From: Hyperoplus lanceolatus
Taxonomy: Eukaryota > Chordata > Actinopteri > Uranoscopiformes > Ammodytidae
Assembly (NCBI GenBank): GCA_026929865.2
Contig: CM049404.1
Location: forward strand, 13,290,501-13,354,500
Direction of reading: 5' to 3'
DNA length: 64,000 nucleotides
Shown here: positions 1 to 46,845 of the stretch, piece by piece
Layout: the number at the start of each line of letters is the position of its first letter
How positions within the stretch are numbered: the stretch's first letter is position 1
Translations under genes and position numbers: made by a program
Notes under the pieces: generated by a model
Seen by the model: the letters and a program-made list of their open reading frames with translations, nothing else
Told to the model about the DNA's origin: nothing
The model's database searches: none

Positions 1-1363
1 AAAAAAGACAGACTGCAACATGAACGGTCATTACAGTCTGGGCTGCCTGGCATGCCAAGCCAAGTCTGCAATAATGCAGGTGTTTGATAGCAAAAGAATG
101 CCACAAGGGGACATTATACAAAGACGCAGTTCACCACACTTTCCGTGGCTCATCATGTACGGTATATCCCCATATTACTCAGTTGCTCGCTGACAACAGC
201 CTCATACTGTATGAACAATCTATCTGGGTCAGTGACTCACTGTGTGTCTGGACAAGATCTCTGAGACACCATCTTAAACAGACAGCTGTAAAGCGAAATA
301 ACAGGGGGGGATGCTTTGCGGAGTATTTTGTATAACACATGCTGATACATAAATAACACGAGGCACACATCAACGCAGTTTAACTATAAAAGAAACACGT
401 CATTTTAAAGATAGATCAATCAAGTTTTAAATCAGCTTATTAAAGAACCAAAGCTCAGCGTACTTGCAGTGTTACTTCCAAAGTTGACCAAAGAAGTACA
501 GTATCCCGTCTCACCAGTAAGTTATGATGGATAATTCACAAGACCCGTATTTTAGTTTTTTTTTATCCTCGCTGTCAACACATTTGTTCCTTCTCCTTTC
601 AGCTCTTGACTTGTCTCCTCAGGTATTCTCATGAACACGCATCATAATGCCTGAATCCAGCCCCCTTTCCCATTGACATCACCAACTCACACCCTCTTCT
701 TCTCCTCTCCCAAAACAAACCGCTGCCTGCACCCAGCCAGGCGGCCGGACTCTTGCACAATGGCAGTAACGCAGCAGCAGGCCAAGGTGGATTGCACCAT
801 GTGGAATGATAATCAGGCTCGAACAGGAGCGCGCTGCTAGTAAATCCATATGCAGTCTTTTGAGCTTTTACACCTCTCTTCTATGACAGCTAGGCACTGC
901 ATGTCTGTGCACCCAGCTGCGTAGACAGACACATGCTAGTAGAGTCACACGGACTGGAGAACATAGCTGACTGATCACTCACATGGGTGTTTTCAACAAT
1001 CAATTCACGAGGTAAAACAAAACCATTCAAACAAGAAAATCAGGTTCAAACTGTATAGTGTGTGTGTATGATTCTCAAGGACTTAATACAAAACTCACTA
1101 GCCCCATTAAGTCCAAATTGCTATAGCGCTCTTGAATGAGATTTTGCCCCAATTTTTCAAGTCTGGCCTCGTCTGCTGCTGTAGCTTTTGTTGGAGCGAA
1201 ACAGATGATGCATGAATTTTGTCCGGTGAATCATATCACACTATGTGCAGCTGCAGCGATCCCAGGCCATGCCCTGTGCCATCATGTCAGATTAGTGGAG
1301 CAGAGAAAAAGCACGAGTGCATTACAGAGACAGCAACAGGATTTTTATTTTTATTTTTTTTAC
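1..1363. other. FRMD4B intron, no exon seen
   Basis: I searched the minus strand for the next F3 exon (FQW-QLENLYFREKKF) and found none. The stretch has some CT-rich sequence at about 590-720 and no repeat I recognise. Confidence 0.6.
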
Positions 1364-7540
<6,177 letters not shown>

Positions 7541-7690
7541 CGTTTTCGTTAAGAGTCTCCTTATTGGATCCGGACCATGAATTAGTCAGCTCTGACTGAG
7601 CAGCAACAGACGCTGAGGATTAAGCTGGCAGCTTGTTCCATCCAGGTTATTGACTGAGCGGGCCAGGCCTTTCGCTGTGTGCACTGACGG

Positions 7691-7721
7691 CTTATAATAC
7701 AGTGTGGAGCCAGTTTATATG
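7691..7721 (-). promoter_or_regulatory. Candidate TATA elements for FRMD4B first exon
   Basis: On the minus strand CATATAAAC (7713-7721) and TATTATAAG (7691-7699) lie about 150-180 bp upstream of the first-exon ATG, a spacing that would allow a leader of roughly 120-150 bases. Motif and position only; no transcript evidence. Confidence 0.3.
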
Positions 7722-8096
7722 AGAAATCCTTCAGCTGACCAAATGGGAGTATAGGCTGTGTCGGACTCCTGACCACACTTCAGGGTTTATTGCTTTTTAA
7801 TAACAACAATGGGGGTCAGTCAAGGAACAATGAGTGGTCAATATAAGGTGGTTAAGCATGTCTGTATTATTGTCTGTATGATCAAATTCCTTTGTGATTT
7901 TCTCTACTTATGACATCTATTGCAGTATGTCCGTCCTAGGAGAGTGATCCCTTACTCTGTCGACTCTCCCTGAGATTTCTTCAATTTTTTTTTTATTCCC
8001 GGTAAAGGGTTTTTACTGGGAGTTTTTTCTCAGCCGAGCTAAGGGTGTAAGGGCAGGGTGTCATATTGTATCATATTGTATCATATATCATATTGT

Positions 8097-8172
8097 ATGA
8101 AATGTAAAGCCCACTGAGACAAATGTATTTGTGATTTTGGGCTATACAAATAAAACTGATTTGATTTGATTT
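8097..8172 (+). repeat. 3' tail of a fish non-LTR retroposon or SINE
   Basis: The sequence reads AATGTAAAGCCCACTGAG, then GGGCTATACAAATAAA, and ends in short TTGAT-type direct repeats. That is the layout of L2-like/SINE 3' tails common in teleosts. Family identity is from memory. Confidence 0.5.
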
Positions 8173-10278
8173 GTCTGTGGATGTGGTTGTATTTAGTTTG
8201 CTGTTCTGTGGTTCAATGGGTTTGAATTTTGGTATCAGGTTTCTCTCATTTCCCTTTCTTTGGCATTTTAACTGAGCGATGTTATTTGATAACAGACTGA
8301 GGCAGGAGACATTTCCACTAAAGTGACTGAAACAATTCAACAGGGCTTCTCACTCTCCTTCTCACTCATTCCTTTCGCACATTGCACTAATAAATGATTA
8401 AATAAATGACCCCGCTTCCGGCAAGTGTGACACCCAGTCCCCCTTTTAAATTACAACATCTGTATTGTTTTAACGAGCACTTCGTCAATTACAGCCTCAG
8501 AATGATGTGTATGCCACAGCCATAAATTCTCTTTTGTGATCTAAATGAAAAGTGCACATTCAATAAATCCAATTAATTTGGAGTGCGGCTGCTCCCGACA
8601 TTCAGCAACGGTATTATTACATTGATTTGAGCTTAATTTAGTTATGGCTGCATCATGGTGGGGTCAAACGATTTGCCGCTGCAAAATGCATAACATTAGT
8701 CTATGGCTCGCATGTACAGTAAAGATACTGGCCACTAGATGGTGCAGGGATGGACTTTTTGTATTTCTATGAGGAGAAGAAGTTCATATGGAGAAAATGG
8801 CCTCTTGGACAAGCATAGGAACTGGGGAATTTTCATCAACAGTTATTAGCTCAGCAGACAAGAGTCAAAGTCATTGTGATGAGTTGACTGACTCGTACTT
8901 AGGCAATATGGATGGAGTGAGTGGGAGGAATAGTGCTTTTTAGGAGTCTGAACCATTAATCATCTGAGGGCGATAATCACTACAAGAAGTGCTATTTATA
9001 TCTGACAGAGCAACCTCGACTAACCCAGCAGTGAAGCACAACACACTGTAGAGACTCTTTATCAAACAAAACTTACACAAATAAAACATTTCGTTTTGCA
9101 AAGCAATCTCAGATAGATGATTTAAAACCGGGGGAAACACAGTAAACTGAAAAAAAAACAGACTTTAACTAACTTAATAATGAAATGAAGTGAAAAAAGC
9201 TCAACATCACAACACGCAGGACATCTTCAAATAGCTTGTTTTGTCGGTCGAACAATCCGAAACCCATGCTCATTTAAACCTCCATTTGTCATCTCATCAT
9301 GATGTACTTGAATTTGTCACAGCGCATCAGACAGCGCTGCTTAGTCAACCAAACGCAACCTATTCAACCACAAATGAAAGGCCAGCCTCAGACTCTGTGG
9401 GGTTAAGACAAGCACTGAACCTCCATGTAAAAAAAGAGAGAAGAGATGAAAGAACTGTCAGTCTTTGTGGTTGTCCCTCCAGAGACTGGAGAGGCGCTGG
9501 TTGAGTATTGCGCCACAGGGTGCAGGGTTTGGCTGTAGACCTGGGGCTGCCGTACACAGCTTGTTACAGTGAAATAACCCAGTGGACAGGCTGCAGATGT
9601 GGCCTCCTTCACAAAGAATAATGAGGATGATGAGCTGATAATAAATTACAAAGCATACAAATTTAAAACTGTTCATAATCAGCAAAAAAAAATACACAAA
9701 ATCAAGCTTTGAAGTTGAACAATAACTAGAAAATTGTTCTGTGTCCTGAGTCAATTGGCTGTCAGTGTTCAGTACGTCACACTGGTTAAATGTCATGTCC
9801 AGACTGCAGCCTATCTTATCTCAGTTTCCTGTTTTCATGCATTATTGATGGAGGCTGGTATTACACACAAGTTGCCGGTGTCTGCTCCCTGTGCTTACAT
9901 GTTTTTTGGTAGACACAAACACAGAGCAATCAGTCAAAGCTTTATCAACCATCATAGTCTGTACATTCCCCACATTATTTAAGCATACAGTGAGAAAACC
10001 TATATAAAATAAATAGGAGAAAATTATACATTCATGATTTCAAATTTCTACAAACTGACACTGGTAGCTGATGAAACTGACCTCTGACACCTGAGCCTGA
10101 CTGGTAACAATACGGAGGCCTGCATGATTAATGGAAACTTCGCCCTGTAGAATTGGATGAAATATTATTTTCACTGTGAAATAAGTGATTATCATCATCT
10201 AATGTTGGTCCCATCATAAGGCCAAGACCGTCTTTGCTCTCCTGAATTAATCCCACTGACAGGATGCCTAATTAGTAG

Positions 10279-10378
<100 letters not shown>

Positions 10379-13300
10379 CGGCAGCACAAAAAAATAATAA
10401 ATAAAACACCAAGGGAAGGAGAAGACTGTGGGCTGAGGCGTACAGCGCAAGATTATCTGAAGCCTCATGATCTGATATCTCATCATGACTCATGCTGTCA
10501 GTGGTCAAAAGGTTGCGATCTGTCTAGCATCATCTCCCTAAGAGATCCAGTCTGGCTGCTGCAATGCGTGACATCCGGGAAATAAATCCATGAATACAAA
10601 GAGGCTCAGGATATTATAGAGAAATTAGAACATGGAAGAAAATATTAATTTTGTCCTTATTACACTAGTACCTCTGTGATCCAACAAGGGCAGGCTGCAT
10701 CACAGGGGAATGATTCATGTGAATGATGTCATCATGCAGTACAAGTTTCTATTTCCACCCTGAAAAAAGGACGTCAGGACAGTGTGATATATTTCCTCAT
10801 GGGTGTCCCACAACTGCAAGAAGCAGCAGTGAGCATAATATTTCATTAGCAGACAACAGTGACAGTTGTGGTCAAATCTGCTTCAATTAGTTTCCTTAGA
10901 CTTGCAATGCTGACATTGGGCAAACTAAGTATACTGTATATCCTTAGCTTTGCAGGTTTTGGTCATAAAACAAAGTAGGGGACAAAAGGAAAATTTGACC
11001 CAATGATAGTGCTTGAAGAAAAGCCAGGGGATCACAAAAGTTATTCATTTCATCCTGTGAGGATATGAATTTATTAAGCAAATGTTATAGAATTCATTTA
11101 ACAGAGTGGTGGAACAACCAACCAACAGACCATGTCAGACTGTTACTTTTTTTTGTGCTAACACTATGTTGTTCCATAGACGTTACCATGAAAACGAGTA
11201 AATAGGTTTATCACAACACAGCCTTTATAGTTTAATATTTCACAGCTTAGTAGGACAGTAAAGAAGCTGGTAAAGTAAATAAGTGGACCATTTTGACCTC
11301 ATAGTGGATCATAATATAGTATAGGTCAGAGGGTCGGTGAAATAATTGGGAATCGTGAATGAATATGTGCACAGGAACTCTGGCCAGTGTTTGAGGTATC
11401 AAATGTTTTTGATAGAAATAACAAAACAGTTGACTCTACAGAGATGAAGATACTCAGGCTACATATATTTCTGTGGCCATTTGAATTCAAAGTACACATT
11501 GGGACATAGGGCTGACTCAACCAACAGACTAATCTGAAAGCAGTGAGCTCTTGCAATTCTGAGAGCTTTGCCACCAGTTGCCCTCATTCTCTGGGCTTCA
11601 CAGCTGTCCCCTGCACTGGGATCCCTGTTATCGCAAACTGCAGAGTTTCATTATAGAAAACTGCAGTGACTTTCTGCAGAGCTCAGGGGACGAGGCACTG
11701 AAGCGTGGACTTGAACGGGTGGAGAAAATGGGACATGAACAAATTACATGATCTGGACAGAGAACCAGAGTGTCTGCAGCAGCCCAGTGAAAATCACCAT
11801 ATTACAACAATGTTGACTGGTGGTTGCATGTACATTTTTCATTTTTTTATTTACCTCAAATCAAAGAACGTGTCAAGGATCAGCTGACATGTTGAAAATA
11901 CATTCAACAATCCGTCAGTTTGGATTTTCAGGACAGCTGCACGTGAGCAGGTTATAGAAGCTCTAACACCAAATCCTCACCTGCCAACCTGTTCCACTTC
12001 AGTGATGCTCCACGGATTTAAGCTTATTATACCTATCAGATTTATTCCCTATGAGGTAAGTGCATGAATATAAGATTACTTGCCTGTCCAAAAATAGATC
12101 TCCCCTTTCAGTCTTAACACATTTCTCAGAAAAAAAATCTCCAGAGGCTTTTATTCCTACATGGTCGGCTGCCAACAGTGAGTGTTGAGACATTATTTCA
12201 GCAGCATCAAACAGACAGAGAGGTATCTGAAACTGATTGACAAGTGAGGAGGATGTTGACGAAGAAATACATCTATTTGAGTGCTGAGTTCTTCTGACAG
12301 ATTCTGTTTAGTGTTTTGAAGCAGTTAAGCAGAAGTGACTTTATTCACGTGGCCTTTAACAGAGACTGTCATAAATGTCCTCGCAAAGTTGACTGGCGTG
12401 ATGAACGACACAGGACATCCTCTCCAACAAACAGACAGAGCAACAAGGCTTCACGCTGAACTTGTGCGTCCTACAGACACAACCGTCACAACAACAATTC
12501 CTGTTTACAATGACTCTGGCTTCGAATACACCCGACACATGCGTCTCTTCCTTCCAACTCCAAGATAACATCAGCAGGTCACTGTCAAACCTTTACGGGG
12601 CTCATCCTTGTTTTTACCAGTGGAGTGCACATAGAGCTTCAGAACCTCCAAGAACAATACATTAAAAAAGAACAAAGAATTGAGGCAATAAGAAAGATAC
12701 ATTTGGCCTGTATACCTGCACCACAACTACCAATGGCTTTAAAATATTGGTCTGGGTCACCAGTTGTCATTTTAGTCAAACCACATAGGCCTAAACTTTA
12801 AGATAGAACATGATGCACACAAAACCTACCCTTATAGGCTAAATAATAGATAATACATTTAATTATTTGGACAGACATGATTCACATTGCTGCAAGCAGA
12901 TAAAATGATGATTCATCCAGCATTTTCAATATTATACACCCTGTCACACCACCTGAACCAATGTATTACACAGCCCGATTATTTTTATAACATTCAGTCA
13001 ATCCTGTCAAATAGCTTATAAACTACTTTTGTAACTTACACACGAATGTAATAATACCATGTTTTATCCGTTACCATCACCAGCATTGCCCACAGTATCT
13101 TATGTTGAGACTAGCCCACCTCAGGGCCAGTTTCCACTGTGCAGAGAGAACAATGAATGTGCTACTGTGGGCTACTGTACTGTACATGGGTGGTTTCCAC
13201 CTGAGCCCCAATGACTAGACTAGTCAGACGTGTCAAATACAATCCCACTGCTCCTAGTGTGACTGAGGAAACACCACGCCAGCCGCTGCAAAAAGCCAAA

Positions 13301-16300
13301 CCCTTGCTATTGTAATTTTTCATTGATAATCTCTCGCCGGTTCACATGCGTCCGTGACTCGGCTCTACTTTGTCTCAGCTGAGCTCATTGAGGCGAGGTT
13401 GTATCTGCTCCATCACATCATACATAGGCTACATAGGCTACACACATCGCCTTACCTTTGCACTACAAATATCCCGATTAGGTTTTCATATGGAAGAGCT
13501 TCCCGTGCATACTGGTGGTTCAGCTTTCTCCCCGGCTGCTTTTGCCAGCAGGGAGGGGATCCGCCGTGCAGCCGGTATCTGTGTTCATCCTCCGGTAGCC
13601 TACAACTGTAGCGCGCGCACACACACACACACTCACACACACCACACTCGCCTCGTATTGAGCCACACTCACCACGCCTTCACCCGCCGGCTATTATGTG
13701 AACAAGCCCCGCATCCCCTCCCTCCCTCCTTCCCTACTCCCATCCACCCTCCCTCCTTCCCTCTCATCCAGCAGCTGCCGGCCGGGATGTAGCACCAGCC
13801 CTGATTCGCACTGAATCCCCATTCCCCATATTAATGAAGTATAATAGCCTGAAGGCTGCATGTGCTCCATCCTTTACTTTCCATTGAAGTAAAGTTTACA
13901 TTTCTATAATATTATAGCATGCCATATGTATGAACACTACATTATAGGCTAAATTACACGTTTTGTTTTTCTTACGAATTGATTCCCTGTTCTGATCAGT
14001 AGAAACTGGAAAAAGGACACTACATGGGATTTTATTTTTCTAATCTTTAAAATTCAACATTCATATACAATCAAAATATGTATCTTGTAAGCCTACTCAA
14101 TATTTCATTCATAGATGTCTTATTGTATCTCATATAGCCTCACATCAGTTCATGATTTACAACTGTATTTGGATACCCCGGCCCTAACCATGACAACAAC
14201 AACTCATACAAAGAATATAGGCCTATAACCTTAGCCAACTGTAGGCTGTAATCAACAAACATTTACCTTATCATTAAAACAAATCAATTACAGTGTCATC
14301 TTTACACAAAAGCCAATAAAATGACATAAAAAAACAAACATTTGACATAACCTACAAACCAATAAAAAGGAGATAATAAATCAGGCAAAGCTCTAATTAC
14401 AGCCTGCATGTTACTGACTAGTGTTTAGGTTATGAATAAAATGCTGATTACCTGCAATTGCAAGGACTTTAACTATATATGTGTATGTATGTTGAAAAAC
14501 ATTTCTCCAAAAAATAACCAATCTAGTTGCCTTAAAAAAACGTTTTATTGATTTTGTTTTAATACAAAGTATTGCAGTCTCTATGACCATAGTATGTTCA
14601 TTCTTCACCTGCCTTGTGCAATATCAGTGGCTCCTTCAACAAACAAATATGTTAAACTGTATCCCTGCAGAATTTTGACGCTGTCTTTTAGTAAACATGA
14701 CACGAGTGGATTCCTGGGTAACCAGTTTTTTTTTTGTTTATGTTTTTAGCCTTTCTTGGAAGCAATGTATTTGCTCAAAGGATTTTTCATCACTGCTTTG
14801 GCAAGAAACAGGATCTGAGTGATGTGACACGTGAGCGGTTGAGGAGGATCCACTTAGCATGTGAGACAGCTGAGAAAACACAGAAAATGATAGGCATCGA
14901 CAGTTAATCAGGAAAGACTTGACCTGCAAGAAATGATTAGATAAACACCGGCACTCAGTTACAAATTCAATTCTTGGCTGTTAGTTTGTTTTCAGCATAT
15001 TTAATGGCCTGGAAAAAACAATATTTACCAGACTTTTTCAGCTTAAAGAACCAGTTGACTTAAATTGACATTTTTGTAAAAGTCAACACATAGCACTATT
15101 CCCAGAAGAAAGTTTACATGTTGTTTTATAGCGAAAGCTGATTCAATCTATTGCCTGTTTTAAATATCCCTTTTTGGCCTCATGTTGTGCAGATGATACA
15201 TGCTGAGTAAATTAGATATACCAAGTTGGTAGCTGTTACACTAGCTGTACACTACCAAGCTAACTATTAAGTTTATGTCACTTTGCACATCACTTTAAAG
15301 TATTTGACCTGTGCAATTCAAAAGACGCCATACTAAGGAACCAAGACTAATTGGTGTGTGTTTCAAGGGATTGACATTGCCTCTGAAATATTCATTACTC
15401 TCTTTACTCTTGCTTGGCTGGTAATTTTGCAAAGAAACAGGCACAAAAACCTTGTCAAAGTCCACAAAAAAAGAATTCTGCTACAAAACTGAAACCATTG
15501 AGATAGTATATCATGGAAATATTGACAAACTGCATGTGGCTATGAAGACGACTAATGAATGAACTATTGCCTCTGCTGTATGTCCTCACAATCTAGAGTA
15601 AATGCTGTGAGTGGGGCTCCCCCACCCCCTTGCTCTTATTTTTCTGACATCAGACATGAATAACTAGTATCTCATTAAGATCCCCCAAAACCATCTGTCC
15701 AGTGAGTCTTCTCCTTACTGGAAGATGCTCTCGTAAACAAAAGAGTAGGATTTGCTCGTTACCCTCATTAGGGATTTGATGCATGGAGGAGCTGTACTTT
15801 TAATACACTCAGGGTACTTGTATACATCTAGGGAGAGTATTTTTGTTGCAGTAATAACTGGCCTTTAAAACTCTTACTAGATTCAGAGATAAAAAGATTT
15901 GCTTCAACATAAGCTTAATGACACCAAGAATGTTTGTATATTTACTGTATTAATACTGTGCGTTGCTTTTCATTTGTTTGGAAATTTTATTTTGAAACTG
16001 CAGAATATGGTGGTATACATCTCCATGAAATGTTGCTGAAAGTTTGTGTGCAACAGATTGATGCAAGGTTGCTACATAAAAGAAAAGTAATACACAGGAC
16101 GTTACTCTGAGTCTTCAAAATTTTGCACACTAAAACAATTATGCCATAACTTCTGCACACAAGAAGGCCATTCCATTGGAGATATGTATTTGTATGCATA
16201 ATTGACTGTGCAATTACTCTCCTGTCTCCATTTAAGCATAGTCAAATGACGCTTGGCAGTTGCTTATGCAAATGAACGCACGCCATACATAACAACAAAC

Positions 16301-17630
16301 TGAGGGAGCTGAACAAGAACATAAACTATAAATAACAATATCTGTGGTCTCACACATCTAAAATACTTGGAATGAGAGTTTATTTACTGAGATTTCTTAA
16401 ATGCTTTTATTTATTTTAGCATACACAGATAATTTAACCTGAATTGTAAATCAAGGGAAACTTAGCTCACAGATCGTACGGTATCCAGCCAGGAAATACA
16501 CATTTAGGAAGCAAGTTAAATTGCAGTGTTACCTTCGATAAATATGTCAACAATTGAATTTGCTTCCTGACGATTTATCAGATTTATTTCTAGAACAAAC
16601 GCAACAATAGATAACATCACTAATGTAATGGGAAACCAGGACACCTTTGGCTCATGTTTCAGGATCTGGATCCCAACATGCAGGAAGTGCTATAGGTGGC
16701 AAACGGCTGCAAGTCCCTCATGATTGGATGAAAGCCATCTCCATTGAAAGAGTTGTGTTGTGGGGCTGTCTGTTCACACACCTGAGTAGAAATGCTCTGC
16801 CTTATCAGCCAGCAATGTGTGTACTGGCTGTCGCCGCTTATTGAATCTGCAAAACACTGTGTAGACAAGGGTGTATTAACTTTTGTAATTATGTCCACGT
16901 GTTATCTCCTGGCACATGGCCAAGGTGTAGCTCCACCACTACATTAGTGCGCTATGGCCTTCATGCACATGTTCTAATTGCAGAACGCTTCTTGTATAAA
17001 CATGAGGGAAGTTGGAAATGATTGGCTCTGTGCACATAAGGCGATTTATCAAACATCACATTTGTAGGGTTTGACATTGCCCTTACTGTATGTTGTTGGT
17101 GCTCACAGGTAAATGTTAAAATCTTTAGAGAACCTATTCAGAATTAACTTTGGGACAGGTTTTTTAATTCTGATTGGTCAAAAACTACAGGCCTATGTAG
17201 CAACAACACAATACTGGATGAACGTTACCCATGTTACTCACAGGTTATTAGGTCACCAATGAAAACCAAGACAATGGGTTTTCCGATGCTGTGTTTATGC
17301 TACTTTGATACAGTATATCACTGTCTGGTTATACATCAAATTTACAATATGTTTATTTTGATCCGGTGTTGGACACAACATGCCCAAATTTAACATTTAA
17401 AACTGTCGCAAATGCAATGTTAATTGTAAAAAACAATGTGCATATGATATTCAAACTTGTCGCAGCCATACAATATTTTAGTTTGGGCAGGAAACCCAAC
17501 AGTCATATATAAAACAACGCTGACACAGGGTCAAAACAACACATTGTCTTGAAGTTTTAGAGGTGACCAAATTAGTTTCTATCCATTGTTATGGGCTAAA
17601 GTTAGCACAGTGTTGGTGCTATGTTGAAGA

Positions 17631-17813
<183 letters not shown>

Positions 17814-18290
17814 AAATATTGTATTTAATATAGCAATATTCTAGAAAGTCAAAGTTGCTAAAAGTGTGTTTTTATGTATCTATTATGCTTATTTTATATT
17901 TATATTGGCAAATATAAGCTTGTGTGGTTTGTCAGCATGATATCACTTTTGGTTTCAACCAATTCTAGCTTCAGAGATAGAACAATTTGAACTATGAAAT
18001 ATCTAATTATGTATAGGCTATATTATACTCACTTGAGGAATTACAAAGGGCATTGTCATCTACAAACTCAGTGGGCCTCACTCAGCTGGAGGCCCGGGGT
18101 AATCAGTGCCCCTATTCACCCCCACAACAACACCCAGAATAATACGTGTTGCCTAGTCTATTGTGTGTCTGTCTGTGTCCTCTTTGACTGAGTGAGACTC
18201 TGCAGGTCCTACATCATGTCTCCTGTTTTGACTGTAATTAGGTGCGCTTTTCAAATGGGTCTGAGCATTAGTTTAAAAAAAGAAAGAAAT

Positions 18291-18332
18291 AATGAATGAA
18301 TGAATGAATGAATGAATGAATGAATGAATGAA
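18291..18332. repeat. (AATG)n microsatellite
   Basis: About ten AATG units directly after an AAAG-rich run. Confidence 0.95.
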
Positions 18333-19597
18333 AAAAAAGTGTTGTACACACAGTTGAAAAGTAGGCTCTGTTTCCAAATGTTCCATGTCTTCAATTATCA
18401 TCATGTCATTTGAGGCTTTATTTATTTTACAGATTTTGAGTTTGTGCTTTCCAGCAGTAGCCCACATTTCCAGAAGCAAATTTGCATGACATTAACATTG
18501 GTAAAAATGCAGACTTGAACCAGTTCAACAGGATGAGGCTTGAGGCGAATGCAAATATTGAACTTCGATTTCCATTTTGTATTAGAAAGTGCCCCCGTGG
18601 GCGAACAGCACTGGCTCTCCTTGCTATATACTGCTCCCTAGTGGCGGATGGGAGCCCTCCACTCACTGAGGAGAGCAAATCTGAGGTGAGTCTGTGGTGA
18701 GGAGAAGGCGAGCAGCGAAGTCAACTCAGTCCGTCTGCAAAGGAAACGAAGGGGATCCGAGGCATGGGGGTCGACAGAGTCTGCAGGTTTGTTATGATTT
18801 GGTTTCAATACCGATACACGATTTCACAAATTGAACTACTCTACAAAGTTAATGCTAGATGTATAGACTTTTCAATCAATTATGAACTACGGAATAAGTG
18901 CAGTATACAGTAGGTGTGATATCTTTTTTTATATCATGGAGTTGCCTAGATGCAGTGCGTGGAGAGACGACTTGCCGGAAATTAACTAAAATTCCTTAAA
19001 AGAGATGCAGAATATCTTAATGCTAATGATGGATATATGATTGAACTCTAAATCAACAGTGGCTCATGATCCATGCTTCGGCTTGTAGGGATTTTCTTCA
19101 AGGTCACTCCATACACTTCGATCCCATTAGCAGCACGATAGTTTACCATTTGGTCACTAGCATGTTTCGTTAAAAATGTTAAGGGAAATGCTGGCGAATA
19201 ACTCCCCTTGATTCAGATATGGTACACGTTCAACCATTGATATTAATACCAGTAGTAGGCTGTTTATAGCGACATGTTATAGTAGCCTATGTTTAGTTAA
19301 ATGTAATTTTCGCCTAAATGTAGCATACATAGCCCTATGTATCTTGTATATATATAAGCTGTATATATTGCTCAGCTGTAGCCTAATGTGAGGTTATTGC
19401 CTCTAAAGGTAAGCTAATGAAGCATTACAAATTTCAAGGGGGGAGCATCTTTTTTATGAAAATCCAAATATAATCTGTAAGATAAATAGCTGTTTGCACT
19501 GATTAATAGTTGTTATTTTAGGAGATGAAACTTCTCATGACACCCAAACATGACTTTTTACTGTCAGAGCAAATAAGGCTGTGTAAAATCCCCCCAG

Positions 19598-19792
19598 CCA
19601 ATGAAAGCCATGCTGACATTGACAGCTGAGGTGCATGCCGGTAGTTGGAGTGCGTTAGTCGCGTGCAGCCCTCCGGCAGCGCTGTGTTCGCCGCAGTGGA
19701 GGACTACAGAGCTCCGGGTCCTGGACAGAGGCGGCTGGCGTTGACAGCGGTTGTTGGTACTGAGCGAAGTAGCTTTCCGGCGGCATAAAATA
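19598..19792 (+). promoter_or_regulatory. Candidate MITF-A promoter (CCAAT box, A/T element)
   Basis: A CCAAT motif at 19598-19602 and ATAAAATA at 19785-19792 precede the exon 1A ATG within a CpG-rich stretch. Inferred from motif and position only. Confidence 0.3.
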
Positions 19793-19854
19793 TCGTCCGT
19801 CTGTTTTATTATTCGGGGGTTTTCATCGTTTTCCAGAAGTTGACATCTGCAAAC

Positions 19855-46440
<26,586 letters not shown>

Positions 46441-46667
46441 CACATCCTACTGGAAGACAACGCCCCTCTCCTGCATCTCCCCCCAAGAAAAACCCTACCA
46501 ACCATCCTACTGCAGGTGTAGCTATAGCACACTCCTGCGCATGGAGAGAGCCTTGTTTTTCTTTCTTGAGTCATATGTTTGTTGTCTTTGTTTTTTGTCT
46601 ACCCCCCTGCCTTGTTTACATGTATTCAATCTTTTCCATATTTTTATATATATATATAATCCATATA

Positions 46668-46716
<49 letters not shown>

Positions 46717-46813
46717 CTTTTCAACCCCCCAACCTTGGTTTCAAGGACTGATTCTGAAGTATATTTGCTCTAATCAATACTTTCATGACAATGAGTTACA
46801 AAAAAGTAGATTT

Positions 46814-46845
<32 letters not shown>

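Noticed and set aside
13354..13792. 140-codon Pro/His-rich frame in GC-rich DNA
   Set aside because: Low-complexity CT-rich and CA-rich sequence; no splice structure or homology. Noted only as a possible promoter-like block.
18482..18700. 72-codon frame ending at a GTGAGT-like donor upstream of MITF
   Set aside because: No resemblance to a MITF first exon, and the stretch includes a CTCCCTAGTGGC string common in dispersed fish repeats; not enough for an exon call.
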